Shown piece by piece: positions 1-9,600 of a stretch of DNA of 64,000 nt. The number at the start of each line of letters is the position of its first letter. Position 1 is the stretch's first letter. Under the pieces are notes generated by a model. It was not told the origin of the DNA, did no database searches, and saw nothing but the letters and a program-made list of their open reading frames with translations. Source of the DNA: Elusimicrobia bacterium RIFOXYA2_FULL_47_53 (GTDB taxonomy: Bacteria > Elusimicrobiota > Endomicrobiia > Endomicrobiales > XYA2-FULL-47-53); NCBI GenBank assembly GCA_001800315.1, contig MGVE01000016.1, positions 52,444-116,443 of the forward strand. The letters run 5' to 3'. Both the position numbers and the translations under genes were made by a program.

Positions 1-2
1 GA

Positions 3-1085
3 ATACTCGCCGGCGGCATAGCCCATGACTTTAATAACATACTTACGGGTATTATAGGAAATTTATCCATGATTCGCGGGAGTAAGGACAATGAAGTGCT
101 CAGTGATGTCATGAAAGCGGCAGTGCGCGCTAAAAACCTGACATTGCAGCTTTTAACATTTGCTAAAGGCGGCGCGCCTGTCAAGAAACTTACGGTAATT
201 AAGGATATAATCAGGGATTCCTCTGTTTTTGCGACTCACGGTTCAAGAACCATCTGTAAATTTCATATTGCCGCAAATTTACATCCGCTGATTGTTGATC
301 CCGGACAAATCGCTCAGGTAATATCTAATATGGTAATTAACGCGGTACAGGCAATGTCTGAGGGCGGAATTATTAACATTTCAGCGGAAAACATCAACCT
401 AACGGACAAGACGCAACTGCCTATAAAATCAGGCGACTATGTGCGTATCAGCATTAAAGACACCGGTGCCGGCATAGCCGCGGGAGATTTAGGTAAAATA
501 TTTGACCCTTATTTTTCAACCAAGGAAGGAGGAAGCGGTTTGGGCCTTGCCACCAGCTATTCTATAATAAAAAATCATGATGGCTATACCACTGTTAAAT
601 CCGACGAAGGAATCGGAACCTTGTTTGAAATTTATTTGCCGGCCGTTATTCAGCAGGCAGGAATTGAAACGCCCGTTGTCAGCAGGGAAATAATAGAGGG
701 CCGCGGCCGAATTCTTATTTTAGATGACGAGGAAATAATTCGGGTTCTGGGTTTAAGAATGCTCACCAAACTCGGCTATGTGGCCGAATGTTTTGACGAT
801 TCTGAAAAGGCGATTGAGCGTTATAAGCAGGCATGGGGAACCGCGGAGGCTTTTGAAGCGGTTATACTTGACCTTACCCTGCCCGGCCGTATGGGCGGCA
901 AAGAAGTTTTGGGCAGGCTTAAGAGCATAAACCCTGAAATAAAAGCCATTGTTTCCAGCGGCTATTCTGAAGATAAAGTCATGGCAAACCATAAGGAATA
1001 CGGATTTTCCGCAGTTCTTCAAAAGCCGTATGATATTGAAGAAGTCAGCGCTATCCTCCATAAGTTGTTAATGAAGAATCAATAA
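3..1085 (+). CDS. Hybrid sensor histidine kinase, 3' part (5' end outside the window)
   Basis: The frame is open from base 3, so this is the C-terminal ~360 residues of a longer kinase. The first visible residues hold the phospho-acceptor H-box (GGIAHDFNN, His at 24-26). They are followed by a HATPase domain with an N-box (NMVINAVQAM), DTGAGI and GGSGLGLA. A receiver domain follows from about base 705 to the stop, with the acidic pair LDDEE, the acceptor Asp in VILDLTLPG and the Lys in LQKPYD. HDFNN-type kinases with a fused receiver usually pass phosphate on to separate regulators. The next gene starts 10 bases downstream and is also a receiver/kinase, so the two probably act in one phosphorelay. 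The input domain is not visible, so the signal is unknown. Confidence 0.92.
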   Translation: MLAGGIAHDFNNILTGIIGNLSMIRGSKDNEVLSDVMKAAVRAKNLTLQLLTFAKGGAPVKKLTVIKDIIRDSSVFATHGSRTICKFHIAANLHPLIVDPGQIAQVISNMVINAVQAMSEGGIINISAENINLTDKTQLPIKSGDYVRISIKDTGAGIAAGDLGKIFDPYFSTKEGGSGLGLATSYSIIKNHDGYTTVKSDEGIGTLFEIYLPAVIQQAGIETPVVSREIIEGRGRILILDDEEIIRVLGLRMLTKLGYVAECFDDSEKAIERYKQAWGTAEAFEAVILDLTLPGRMGGKEVLGRLKSINPEIKAIVSSGYSEDKVMANHKEYGFSAVLQKPYDIEEVSAILHKLLMKNQ

Positions 1086-1095
1086 ATTTATTTCT

Positions 1096-3162
1096 ATGAA
1101 AGACTCAAGTATTAATATTCTTATTATAGAGGATTATCCGGAACATATTAAACTTGTTTCACGGATGCTTGAGAATTGCTCTTCGCAGTCATTCAATCTG
1201 GCTTCCGCGGGAAGGCTTGATGAAGGAATATCAATAATTGCTTCGGCCAGGTTTGATGCTATTTTGCTTGACCTTACCCTGCCTGACAGTTATGGCCTTG
1301 AAGGGCTGGAGAAAATCTCGTCACAATTTCCTGATATTCCTGTAATTGTGCTAACGGCTTTAGATGACGAAAGCATGGAATTGCAGGCTATGCAGAAAAA
1401 TTCATGGGATTATCTGGTTAAGGGCCAGATAAACACGAATCTTCTGGTGCATGCCATACGCTATGCCATAGAACGCAAGAAAAAAGAAAACGAACTTCGT
1501 AATGCCAACCGGATACTGTCCGCGTTGAGTGAAAGCAGCCAGGCTATGCTTTACTCACAAAACGAAACTTCCTACTTGCGCCAGATATGCAGGATTATCG
1601 TTAAAAATTGCGGCTATTCAGCTGCCTGGGTCGGCTACCGCGTTGATGATGAAGGCAAAACAATCAGGCCCATGGCTTATCACGGCGTAAAGCATGAGTA
1701 TATGGAAACTGTTTGCAAGACCTGGGAAGACAGCGTTTGCGGCAATACTCCAGCAGGCATGGCTATTCGTACCGGCAAATTATGTTTGTGTCAAAACATT
1801 GATAGCTGTTCCTGGTATAAACCATGGGTGCAGGAGACCATTGAACATGGATATTCATCCGCGATAGCCATCCCCTTAAAGACCAGAGATGGCGCTTTCG
1901 GAGCGATCACCGCTTTTTCCGATGAAACAAATCCATTTACGGAAAAAGAAGTTCAGATGCTTTCTGAAATCTCGGCTGACCTCGTTTACGGCATATCAGC
2001 AATTAAAACGAGAAATTTACAGGAAAAAACAGAAAAGGAGCTAAAGGAAAGCGAACGCCGGATGGCGGCTTTGCTGAACGCCACGACAGAATCAATATGG
2101 CTTATGAATACTGACGGATGTATCCTTGCCTCTAATGAGATCGCGGCAAAACGGCTTGGGCTAAACGCTGAGTTCCTAAAAGGCAAAATATACTTTGATT
2201 ATTTACCCGGTTCGGTAGCTAAAACGAGGCGGCACAAAATGGAGGAAGTTATCAATACCGGCAAACCGCTTCGCTTTCAGGATGAAAGATCCGGGCTGAT
2301 TTTCAGCCACAGCCTGTTTCCCGTTCGGGATGAATCGGGTAATATTCAATCAATCGCGGTATTCAGTAACGACATAACCGACAGCAAAAGAGTTGAGGAG
2401 GTGCTTCAAAGAGATAAGGATACTCTTGAAAAAATGGTACAGGAACAGGCTCATGAGTATTCCCGGGCGCAGATTGAATTAGAAAGGGCACGGAGATTGT
2501 CGGACATAGGGCGGCTGGCTTCAACTGTTGCCCATGAGTTAAGAAACCCGCTGGCAACAATAAAAACAGCTGTTTTCAATATTCAGCGGAAAGCCGGCAG
2601 CCCGCTTATTGAAAGACATATCGCTAACATTAACAAAAAGATACTGGAATCGGACGCTATAATCCAGAATGTTCTAAATTTTTCAAAAGTGAAGGTTCTT
2701 AATATTGAAAAAGTCGCGCTTAAACCTCTGCTTGTTGAATCCTGCAACAACATTTCCGGGAATTATAAGAAAAACAAAGTCTCTCTTAAGGAGGCTTACC
2801 TTACTAAAGATGACTGCGTAGTGGAAGGAGATCAATCGCTGCTGCAATCGCTTTTTTCTAATATACTGGATAACGCGTTTCAGTCCATGGACAAAAAGTC
2901 AGGCAAAATAGACCTGCGTGTTGACAGTTCCGGCGATAATTACTACGAGATAATCATTGAGGATAACGGGGTAGGCATTGACGAGGAAAATATTTCAAAA
3001 ATCTATGAGCCTTTCTTTACCACAAGGTCCAGGGGAACCGGGCTGGGGCTGTCGGTATGCCGTGAAATTGTGGAACGCCATTACGGGAAAATTGACATCA
3101 AAAGCAAAAAAGGTTCCGGCACGACAGTTAAAATCACCCTTCCGATACTGCAATTGAAATAG
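1096..3162 (+). CDS. Receiver-GAF-PAS histidine kinase
   Basis: This 688-residue soluble kinase has no membrane segment. It starts with a receiver domain (about 1-120; IIEDY acidic pair, Asp in ILLDLTLPDS, switch Thr in VLTALDD, Lys in LVKGQ). A GAF-like domain follows (about 145-300), then a PAS domain (about 318-430), an H-box (VAHELRNPLAT, about 487) and a HATPase domain with DNGVGI and GTGLGLSV. Placing the receiver at the N-terminus suggests that an upstream kinase, plausibly the preceding gene, controls this kinase's activity. I see no clear ribosome binding site before the ATG; the start is chosen because the receiver fold begins within ten residues of it. Confidence 0.93.
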   Translation: MKDSSINILIIEDYPEHIKLVSRMLENCSSQSFNLASAGRLDEGISIIASARFDAILLDLTLPDSYGLEGLEKISSQFPDIPVIVLTALDDESMELQAMQKNSWDYLVKGQINTNLLVHAIRYAIERKKKENELRNANRILSALSESSQAMLYSQNETSYLRQICRIIVKNCGYSAAWVGYRVDDEGKTIRPMAYHGVKHEYMETVCKTWEDSVCGNTPAGMAIRTGKLCLCQNIDSCSWYKPWVQETIEHGYSSAIAIPLKTRDGAFGAITAFSDETNPFTEKEVQMLSEISADLVYGISAIKTRNLQEKTEKELKESERRMAALLNATTESIWLMNTDGCILASNEIAAKRLGLNAEFLKGKIYFDYLPGSVAKTRRHKMEEVINTGKPLRFQDERSGLIFSHSLFPVRDESGNIQSIAVFSNDITDSKRVEEVLQRDKDTLEKMVQEQAHEYSRAQIELERARRLSDIGRLASTVAHELRNPLATIKTAVFNIQRKAGSPLIERHIANINKKILESDAIIQNVLNFSKVKVLNIEKVALKPLLVESCNNISGNYKKNKVSLKEAYLTKDDCVVEGDQSLLQSLFSNILDNAFQSMDKKSGKIDLRVDSSGDNYYEIIIEDNGVGIDEENISKIYEPFFTTRSRGTGLGLSVCREIVERHYGKIDIKSKKGSGTTVKITLPILQLK

Positions 3163-3194
3163 GCTGACTATATTTTTTTACCCATCAGGTGGAT

Positions 3195-3206
3195 AAAAGT
3201 CAGTAA
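3195..3206 (+). promoter_or_regulatory. Recurrent motif AAAAGTCAGTAA, copy 1
   Basis: This 12-mer lies in the gap before the AraC-type response regulator. The same 12 bases occur at 4482-4493 and 5905-5916, and a variant at 5023-5034, each time in an intergenic gap upstream of a gene. It may be a binding site for one of the local regulators or part of a promoter. This is a pattern seen by eye; no function is known. Confidence 0.35.
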
Positions 3207-3281
3207 TGCGGGGATATATGATATTGTGTATTCTTAACGCTATTTATACAATTATCAAAAGCGCAAACCGTGAGGAAAACA

Positions 3282-3998
3282 ATGCCGGAAACTATTTTGA
3301 TAGTTGATGATGAAAAAGAATTCAGGGAAGAGCTTGTCTCCAGCTTTGAAGCCTACCAGACAATAGAGGCGTCCAGCGGCCAGCAGGCGCTTGGCCTGTT
3401 AAACAAGCCAAACGAAATTGACCTGGTGATACTTGACTTCAAAATGCCGGGTTTAAGCGGCACGGAAATACTTAAGGTTATTAAAAAAAGAAACCCCAAT
3501 ATTAAAGTAATCATGCTGACGGCTTTCAGTTCTAAAGATATTGCCGTTGAATCCCTGCGCGGACAGGCTGACGATTTTCTTGAGAAACCGGTTGATATTG
3601 AAAAATTAATGGCGTCTGTTGAGAAACATTTGGAACGCGCGGAGCAAAACAACGAATCGGATGCCCCGCAAATTAATCAAAAAATAAACAGGGTAAAGCG
3701 ATATCTGGAACGCAATGCCTTAAAGAAAGTATCCCTTGAGGACGCCGGAAAAACTGTGGGGCTTAGCCCAAAATATCTAAGCAGAATATTTAAAAATACC
3801 TGCGGCGCCGGTTTTATGGATTACAAACTTAAGGTAAAAATTGATAAGGCAAAAAACCTTCTTTCCGCTTCCGGCTGTACTGTGAGCGAAATATCCGACA
3901 GGCTGGGGTTTATGAATCCGGAATCGTTCATGCGAATATTTAAGAAAGTAATGAAGTTGACGCCTACGGAATTTAGAAAAAAGAAGAAAAAGAAATGA
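3282..3998 (+). CDS. Response regulator with AraC-type DNA-binding domain
   Basis: A 238-residue protein. The receiver domain (about 1-120) has VDDEKE, the acceptor Asp in VILDFKMPG, the switch Thr in MLTAF and Lys in LEKPVD. It is followed by an AraC/XylS double helix-turn-helix (about 140-235; LSPKYLSRIFK, VSEISDRLGF, MRIFKKVMKLTPTEFR). It should bind DNA as a dimer after phosphorylation. I chose the ATG at 3282 because GAGG (3272-3275) lies six bases upstream; an in-frame GTG at 3270 is the alternative. It is the only regulator with a DNA-binding domain in this cluster, so it is the best candidate to control the neighbouring envelope genes. The C-terminus is a run of lysines. Confidence 0.93.
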   Translation: MPETILIVDDEKEFREELVSSFEAYQTIEASSGQQALGLLNKPNEIDLVILDFKMPGLSGTEILKVIKKRNPNIKVIMLTAFSSKDIAVESLRGQADDFLEKPVDIEKLMASVEKHLERAEQNNESDAPQINQKINRVKRYLERNALKKVSLEDAGKTVGLSPKYLSRIFKNTCGAGFMDYKLKVKIDKAKNLLSASGCTVSEISDRLGFMNPESFMRIFKKVMKLTPTEFRKKKKKK

Positions 3999-4402
3999 TT
4001 ATGAGCGTCAAGAAAAATATTCTTCTGATTGACGATGACGAAGAGATGTGCGATGAGCTGATTGAAGTATTAATTGACGCCGGTTATAACATTGACTGTG
4101 TCCACAACGGCACGGAGGGCAAAAACCTGATACTTCAGCGCGGCTATGACCTGATACTGCTTGATATCAAGCTTCCCGGGCTAACCGGTTATGAAGTGCT
4201 TAAAGCTACTGAAGGGCGCACAAAAGAAGCGAAAATACTTATTCTCACGGGCCGTCCCATGCAGAAAGATGCGGAGCCCGGAGCTCAGCTCACGGAGGAA
4301 GACAGAGAGGAAGAAAACGCGCTGAAACTCGCCAACGGCATCATCAACAAACCTTTTGACCTGGAAAAGATTCTCGCAACCATAAAACAAATTACCTTGT
4401 AA
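3995..4402 (+). CDS. Single-domain response regulator
   Basis: A stand-alone receiver domain of 135 residues with DDDEE acidic residues, the acceptor Asp in LILLDIKLPG, a switch Thr in ILTGRP and Lys in INKPFD. There is no output domain. The loop between beta-4 and alpha-4 is unusually long and acidic (about residues 90-108). The ATG overlaps the stop of the preceding regulator (ATGA), which points to translational coupling; a second ATG at 4001 is also possible. It probably shuttles phosphate between kinases of this cluster or acts by protein contact. Confidence 0.9.
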   Translation: MIMSVKKNILLIDDDEEMCDELIEVLIDAGYNIDCVHNGTEGKNLILQRGYDLILLDIKLPGLTGYEVLKATEGRTKEAKILILTGRPMQKDAEPGAQLTEEDREEENALKLANGIINKPFDLEKILATIKQITL

Positions 4403-4481
4403 TCCCCGAAACATCTTCTTCCACACTACGCAATTACCTGTTACCCTCGCCCCTTTATGACGGTTTTTTTTATTTGGAGGA

Positions 4482-4493
4482 AAAAGTCAGTAA
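4482..4493 (+). promoter_or_regulatory. Recurrent motif AAAAGTCAGTAA, copy 2
   Basis: Identical to the copies at 3195 and 5905. It lies 65 bases before the ATG of the response regulator at 4558 and just after a T-run. Confidence 0.35.
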
Positions 4494-4557
4494 AAAGGCG
4501 AAACCACCAATTGGAACAAATGCATATATGGTGTAGCATTTACGCGGGAATACAATT

Positions 4558-4968
4558 ATGAAAAAGCGAATAATGATTGTGGACGACGATAAGGAATTTC
4601 TTGATGAGCTGTCGGACTTAATGCTTTCCAGCGGGTATGATGTGTGCACTTGCATTGATGGCGCAAGGGCCTTAGCCGAAATTCCTGAAGTTATGCCGGA
4701 TATTATTCTCCTTGATCTCAAAATGAATAATATTAACGGCTTCCAGGTAGCGGTCCGGCTGAAAGCAATACCCAAAGCCTGCGATATACCGATCATTGCG
4801 ATGACGGGGTATTATACACAGGATGAATACGCCTTAATGATAAAAATCTGCGGAATAAAGAAATTCATAATCAAAACTGCCGATCCGGGCAACATTGTAA
4901 GAGAAGTTAAACTTGTCTTAGCGGGGCTGTCCACCCGGAATACGCATGAAAAAGCAAATAATAACTGA
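4558..4968 (+). CDS. Single-domain response regulator
   Basis: A 136-residue receiver-only protein with VDDDKE, the acceptor Asp in IILLDLKMNN and the switch Thr in AMTGYY. The conserved Lys is present but is followed by Thr instead of the usual Pro (FIIKTADP). It is separated from the upstream regulator by 155 bases that carry the AAAAGTCAGTAA motif, so it may have its own promoter. The last residues are charged and likely unstructured. No output domain is present. Confidence 0.88.
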   Translation: MKKRIMIVDDDKEFLDELSDLMLSSGYDVCTCIDGARALAEIPEVMPDIILLDLKMNNINGFQVAVRLKAIPKACDIPIIAMTGYYTQDEYALMIKICGIKKFIIKTADPGNIVREVKLVLAGLSTRNTHEKANNN

Positions 4969-5022
4969 GCGTCAATTTACTGACGGTATGAGCAGTTTAG
5001 AATATATAAAGTTAACTGCGAA

Positions 5023-5034
5023 TAAAGTCAGCAA
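5023..5034 (+). promoter_or_regulatory. Variant of the recurrent AAAAGTCAGTAA motif
   Basis: TAAAGTCAGCAA lies 85 bases before the BON-protein ATG and differs from the other copies at two positions. A second GTCAG occurs 11 bases further on. Confidence 0.25.
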
Positions 5035-5119
5035 TAAATGGAGTCAGGCAATTACACAATCAGATTGTATTTGCAAAAATATGATCGTGAAGCAAAACTG
5101 AGTTGATAAGGAGGCCTCA

Positions 5120-5884
5120 ATGTTTGGAAAAAGCATGAAATTCTTCGCCGCGCATGTATTTCTGCTCTTGTTAACTGCCGTGAATCTACATGCTTCTGAA
5201 ATGGACAGGCTGATTGAAAAATCAGCCAACGACTCCTATGTGTTCAAAACTTATCTTCAAAACGATAATATTACTACCCTGTCTAATGACGGCGTAGTCA
5301 CGCTCAACGGAACCGTAAATGAAGAGTTTCATATCTTAATGGCCCAGGAAACCGTCGCTAACCTACCCGGCGTGAAGAGGGTGCAGAACAACCTGGTTTT
5401 CCATGGCGAGCGTTTTTCAAAAAGTTCTGATAAGTGGATTTCAATGAATGTAATGTCTGCGTTATTATTTCACCATAATGTTAACGCCTTTAAAACTAAT
5501 GTCAATGTGTATAATGGTGTCGTAACTCTAAAAGGCGAAGCCGCAAGCCTTGCCCAAAAGGAACTGACCGGTGAGTACGCGGCTGATGTATTTGGCGTAA
5601 AAGAAGTTAAGAATGAGATGACATATCTTAATAACAGCTTAGAGAGGACTCCTGCGGAAAAGATTGATGACGCGTCCATAACAGCTCAGGTTATACTGGC
5701 GTTGCTGACACATCGCTCAACCAGCGCCATTAAAACCATTGTTCAAACGAAAAACGGGGTCGTTACTCTTACCGGCAGCGCAAAGAATGACGCTGAGAAA
5801 AAATTGGTCGGAAAACTGGCTAATGACATAAGAGGCGTTGCAATGGTAGTCAATAAGATGGCAGTTGACGACAAATCCAGATAA
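5120..5884 (+). CDS. Periplasmic protein with three BON domains (OsmY-like)
   Basis: A 254-residue protein with an N-terminal signal peptide (hydrophobic core FFAAHVFLLLLTAV, likely cleavage after HASE or nearby). Three BON repeats follow, centred near residues 50-95, 120-170 and 195-245. Each has the core pattern GVVTLxG and a GVxxVxN end. BON domains are thought to bind phospholipid surfaces, and OsmY-type proteins are induced by osmotic and envelope stress. A strong AAGGAGG (5110-5116) precedes the ATG. The gene sits between regulators and envelope genes, which fits a stress role. The exact ligand cannot be read from the sequence. Confidence 0.9.
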   Translation: MFGKSMKFFAAHVFLLLLTAVNLHASEMDRLIEKSANDSYVFKTYLQNDNITTLSNDGVVTLNGTVNEEFHILMAQETVANLPGVKRVQNNLVFHGERFSKSSDKWISMNVMSALLFHHNVNAFKTNVNVYNGVVTLKGEAASLAQKELTGEYAADVFGVKEVKNEMTYLNNSLERTPAEKIDDASITAQVILALLTHRSTSAIKTIVQTKNGVVTLTGSAKNDAEKKLVGKLANDIRGVAMVVNKMAVDDKSR

Positions 5885-5904
5885 GAAGAATGTTGATGCG
5901 GGAA

Positions 5905-5916
5905 AAAAGTCAGTAA
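5905..5916 (+). promoter_or_regulatory. Recurrent motif AAAAGTCAGTAA, copy 3
   Basis: Third exact copy, 104 bases before the ATG of the Ala-rich protein. A perfect 10-base palindrome TGAGATCTCA lies at 5982-5991 in the same gap. Confidence 0.35.
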
Positions 5917-6019
5917 AACATAGATTTAGACAATTATAATGATTTGTTTAATTTGAGATACTGGCGGCATGATCAGGGATTTGAGATCTCAGATTTAAGA
6001 TTTATAAAAGGAGCATACC

Positions 6020-6568
6020 ATGAAAGGAATTATGGAATCTATTCATGAGATTATTGAGCGCAAGATAAAAAGCGCGGAAAATATCGTAAGCGCTGTTGCT
6101 GAAAATGTAAGCATAATGGTGAGGGATATGATAACAGACTCCGGTAAAACCGGTGAAGCTTTGATTGAATCCATGCAGAACATTATCGGAGCTACCATCA
6201 GCGCTGTTATTAAAACTGGAAAGAATCTGGAGGACGGCGTGAAAGCACTGGTGATAGGAACCTTAAAAGGAATGAATTTAAAAGGTGAGGAGGCCTTCAC
6301 TGTAACAGCGACTTTGGCAGGAGCCATAATTGAGATTACGGCAGAAGCCAGGACAGATCTTGCCACAGCTGCCAGAGGCGTTATCAGAGGAGCTATTCAT
6401 TCGGCGAAAGAAAGCGGTATAGATGCCGAGAAAGTTGCCAGCGCGGCTGCCATGGGCGCTTTGAAAGCCGCCTACAGGATAAATGAAGAAACCGGTGATA
6501 AAGTTAAAGCTGCGATAACAGGAACCTTTGACGGGATCAAGGTAGTGGTAAAAGAGCCATATATATAA
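6020..6568 (+). CDS. Ala-rich helical-repeat protein of unknown function
   Basis: A 182-residue protein that I do not recognise with certainty. It has no signal peptide, no cysteine and few aromatic residues. It appears to be built from about four helical units of 35-40 residues, each with a pattern like A(V/A)xGxxxGA/I followed by a charged stretch (for example ISAVIKTGKNLEDGVKA, RGVIRGAIHSAKESGID, MGALKAAYRINEETGD). Amphipathic Ala-rich helices of this sort occur in phasins, apolipoprotein-like and stress proteins. A good AAGGAG lies before the ATG. Its position between the BON protein and the giant secreted protein suggests co-regulation with the stress block; cytoplasmic location is inferred from the missing signal peptide. 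Confidence 0.75.
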   Translation: MKGIMESIHEIIERKIKSAENIVSAVAENVSIMVRDMITDSGKTGEALIESMQNIIGATISAVIKTGKNLEDGVKALVIGTLKGMNLKGEEAFTVTATLAGAIIEITAEARTDLATAARGVIRGAIHSAKESGIDAEKVASAAAMGALKAAYRINEETGDKVKAAITGTFDGIKVVVKEPYI

Positions 6569-6607
6569 TGATGAGTAAGAACCAAAATATATAAAGGAGG
6601 ATTGGAT

Positions 6608-9600
6608 ATGAAATTTATATCATGGATTGTTGTAGTAAGCTTTATGTTAAATTTTGTTGGAATCAGCAGCGCTGCGGCTTCAATGACTTCAATGAAGGCT
6701 CAATCAGTTTCAGAAGAGTTGGTTAAAGCCGGAGCGGAAACCGCGTACGCCAAAATGCCGTTAAGCTTTGAGGTAAATCGCGGGCAAACCGACAAGAGGG
6801 TTAAATTCCTTGCCCGTGGCAAGGGATACACCCTGTTTTTAACGCCATCTGAAGCAGTATTGTCGTTACAAACCGCAGCAACTTCTAAAACAGATGTGGT
6901 GCGCATGCAGCTTAAAGGCTCTAATTCAAAGTCCCTTATTGAGGGGCTTGATATTTTGCCGACTCGCAGCAATTACATGATCGGCGCCGATCAGAAGAAG
7001 TGGCAGACAAATATACAACATTATTCTAAAGTTCAGTATAAACAGGTCTATCCCGGGATTGACATTGTATATTATGGCAATCAGGGACAGCTTGAATATG
7101 ACTTTGTCGTTGCTCCCGGCGCAGACCCAGGGCTTATCCGCATGGATTTCAAAGGCGCGAACAGGCTTGAACTGGATAAGAAGGGAAACCTTGTATTGAA
7201 ATTAAGCGAGGGGCAGTTGTCAGTCAATGCTCCCGCGATCTATCAGAAAAATGGGGAAACCAAACTGCCTGTTGAAGGGCGTTTTGTTCTGGCAAGCAGT
7301 AAACTGGTTAGTTTTGAAGTCGGAACATACGACAAGAGCAAAGAGCTGATTATAGATCCCATCGTTTATTCCACCTATTTGGGAGTCACTGTTGAAGACC
7401 GCGCAACAGCCATAGCTGTTGAAAATGACGGAACAGTCTACCTGACGGGAAAAACGGCAACGGTTGCCGATGTATTTCCCGGCACGGCCGGACATTTTCA
7501 GGCCGCCAATGCCGGAGGCGCGTTTGACGCTTTCGTTATAAAAATATCAGCTGCCGGGGCCATTGAATGGGCTACCTATTTAGGCGGCGTTGCAAGCGAT
7601 ATCAGCAATTCCATCGCGGTGGACGCGGCACACAAAGTGTATATCTGCGGTTCCACGACCGGCGCGTTTCCGATAACAGTTGGCGCGTATCAGGTGGTCA
7701 ACAACGGCGGCACTGACGGGTTTGTCACTGCTATAGCGGCTGATGGAAACAGTTTGGTGTATTCCACAATGCTGGGCGGAGCGGGCGTAGATTTTTGTAA
7801 TGCTCTCGTATCAGACAGCGCGGGTGTTGTATATGTCACCGGAGGCACGGCATCCAATAATATATTGCTGCCCGCGACAGCCGGCGCGTATCAGACTCAA
7901 AATGGCGGAGGAGCGGGAGGAGTGGCAAATGCCTTTGTCGCCAAGTTCAACGCCGCCGGAACCAGGCAGTACTTTTCGTATATCGGCGGTGCAACCGCGG
8001 GCACTACACAGGGTAATGCCATTACAATAGACGCCACGGGAAATATTTATATAACCGGCAGCACTGTAGCCGGCTGGCCAACATTCCCCAGCGGAGTGCT
8101 TCCTCTTCCGCGCGCGTTTAAGCTTACTATTGGCGGCGCGCAGGATACTTTTGTAGCTAAGATAGCTCCTCTTGGCAACGGCTCGTTAGACCTGCTCTAC
8201 TCTTCATATTTAGGCGGAAGCGGGCTATCAAAAGGAACGGGTATCAGGCTTGATTCAAGCGGGAATGTCTATGTGGCAGGAAATAATGATTCCACTGACT
8301 TTCCGGATGCCGCGACCGACGGTATTACGGTTGGGTTCCCAAAAGTCGGACAAACAACGATCGCCGGCGGCCCTTTTGACTGTTTCGTAATGAAAATGGC
8401 CTTCCTGAACACAGGCCATTCCGACGGTATATATTGCACATTTCTCGGCGGCAACAACGATGATGATCTGGCCGCGCTGATAGTTGACTCGTTCGGTGAC
8501 GCGTATGTTACCGGCAGAACTATGTCGCCGGACTTTCTCACCGTCGCACCTACTTCCATTCTAACTCCCATAGATTCCACTTTCGGCGCTACTGCCAAAG
8601 TCTTCTTAGCGGCGGTTAGCGCTGACGGCAGTACCCGTGAGTTGAAATCGTATCTTGGAGGCGTAACAGACCAGGGTGGCGCGGGTATCGCCCTTGACGG
8701 CGCTCACAACATATATATAGGCGGTTGGACTAGTTCTACCGATTTTCCTACCGCAGGCCCCATGGGAGCAGGCGCGGGAGCTCTTTATCCCGCGCTTACC
8801 GGCGCGGCATCGTTTGATGCCTTTGTTTTGAAGATTTCCGCTCCATATCCTAATCCCTTGCCTACTATAACCAGCGTCAGCCCGGCCGGCGGCCCCCCTG
8901 CGGGCGGCACCACGGTTGTAATTGAGGGCACCGGCTTTACAGATGTAACCGGAGCAACCGGTGTTACATTCGGCAATGTAAACGCTACGAGCTATACCGT
9001 AAATTCCAGTACTCAAATTACGGCGGTCGCGCCTGCGCACGCGGCAGGAGTAGTGGACATCGTGGTTAGAAATCCGGCTGGCGCCTCTGTGGCTGTGCCT
9101 GCCGATATTTACACATATTTTCTTCCGGGCATAGCTCCAACAGTTACCAGCCTTGAGCCAACCGGAGGCGTTCCGGCCGGAGGCACGACTGTAGTAATTA
9201 ACGGCACCGGCTTTACCGGAATAGTTGCCTCTAACGGCGTCAAGTTCGGCGCGCTGAACGCAACAAGTTATGTAGTCAACTCAGATATAAAAATTACCGC
9301 GGTTGCCCCGGCGCATATCGCCGGTCCCGTTGATGTCGTCGTAACAAACATTTACGGTTCATCTGCCATAGTCCCGGGAGATGTATATACATACTTTCTT
9401 GCCGGCTCTGTTCCTCCGACAATCACAGGGCTTAACCCAACCCTGGGAAGCACTCTTGGCGGCACAACAGTTGTAATTACCGGCACCGGCTTTAACGGAG
9501 TCACAAGCGTTAAGTTCGGCGATCTGAACGCTGAAAGCTATGTGGTTAATTCCGATGTAAAGATTACAGCTAAGACTAAGGCTCATGCTGTTGGGATTGT

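Noticed and set aside
4440-4482. T-run at 4463-4471 as a terminator
   Set aside because: No stable stem precedes the T-run.
8606-9040. Antisense open frame within the SBBP/IPT gene
   Set aside because: Shadow of repetitive Gly/Thr codons; no signature or start signal.
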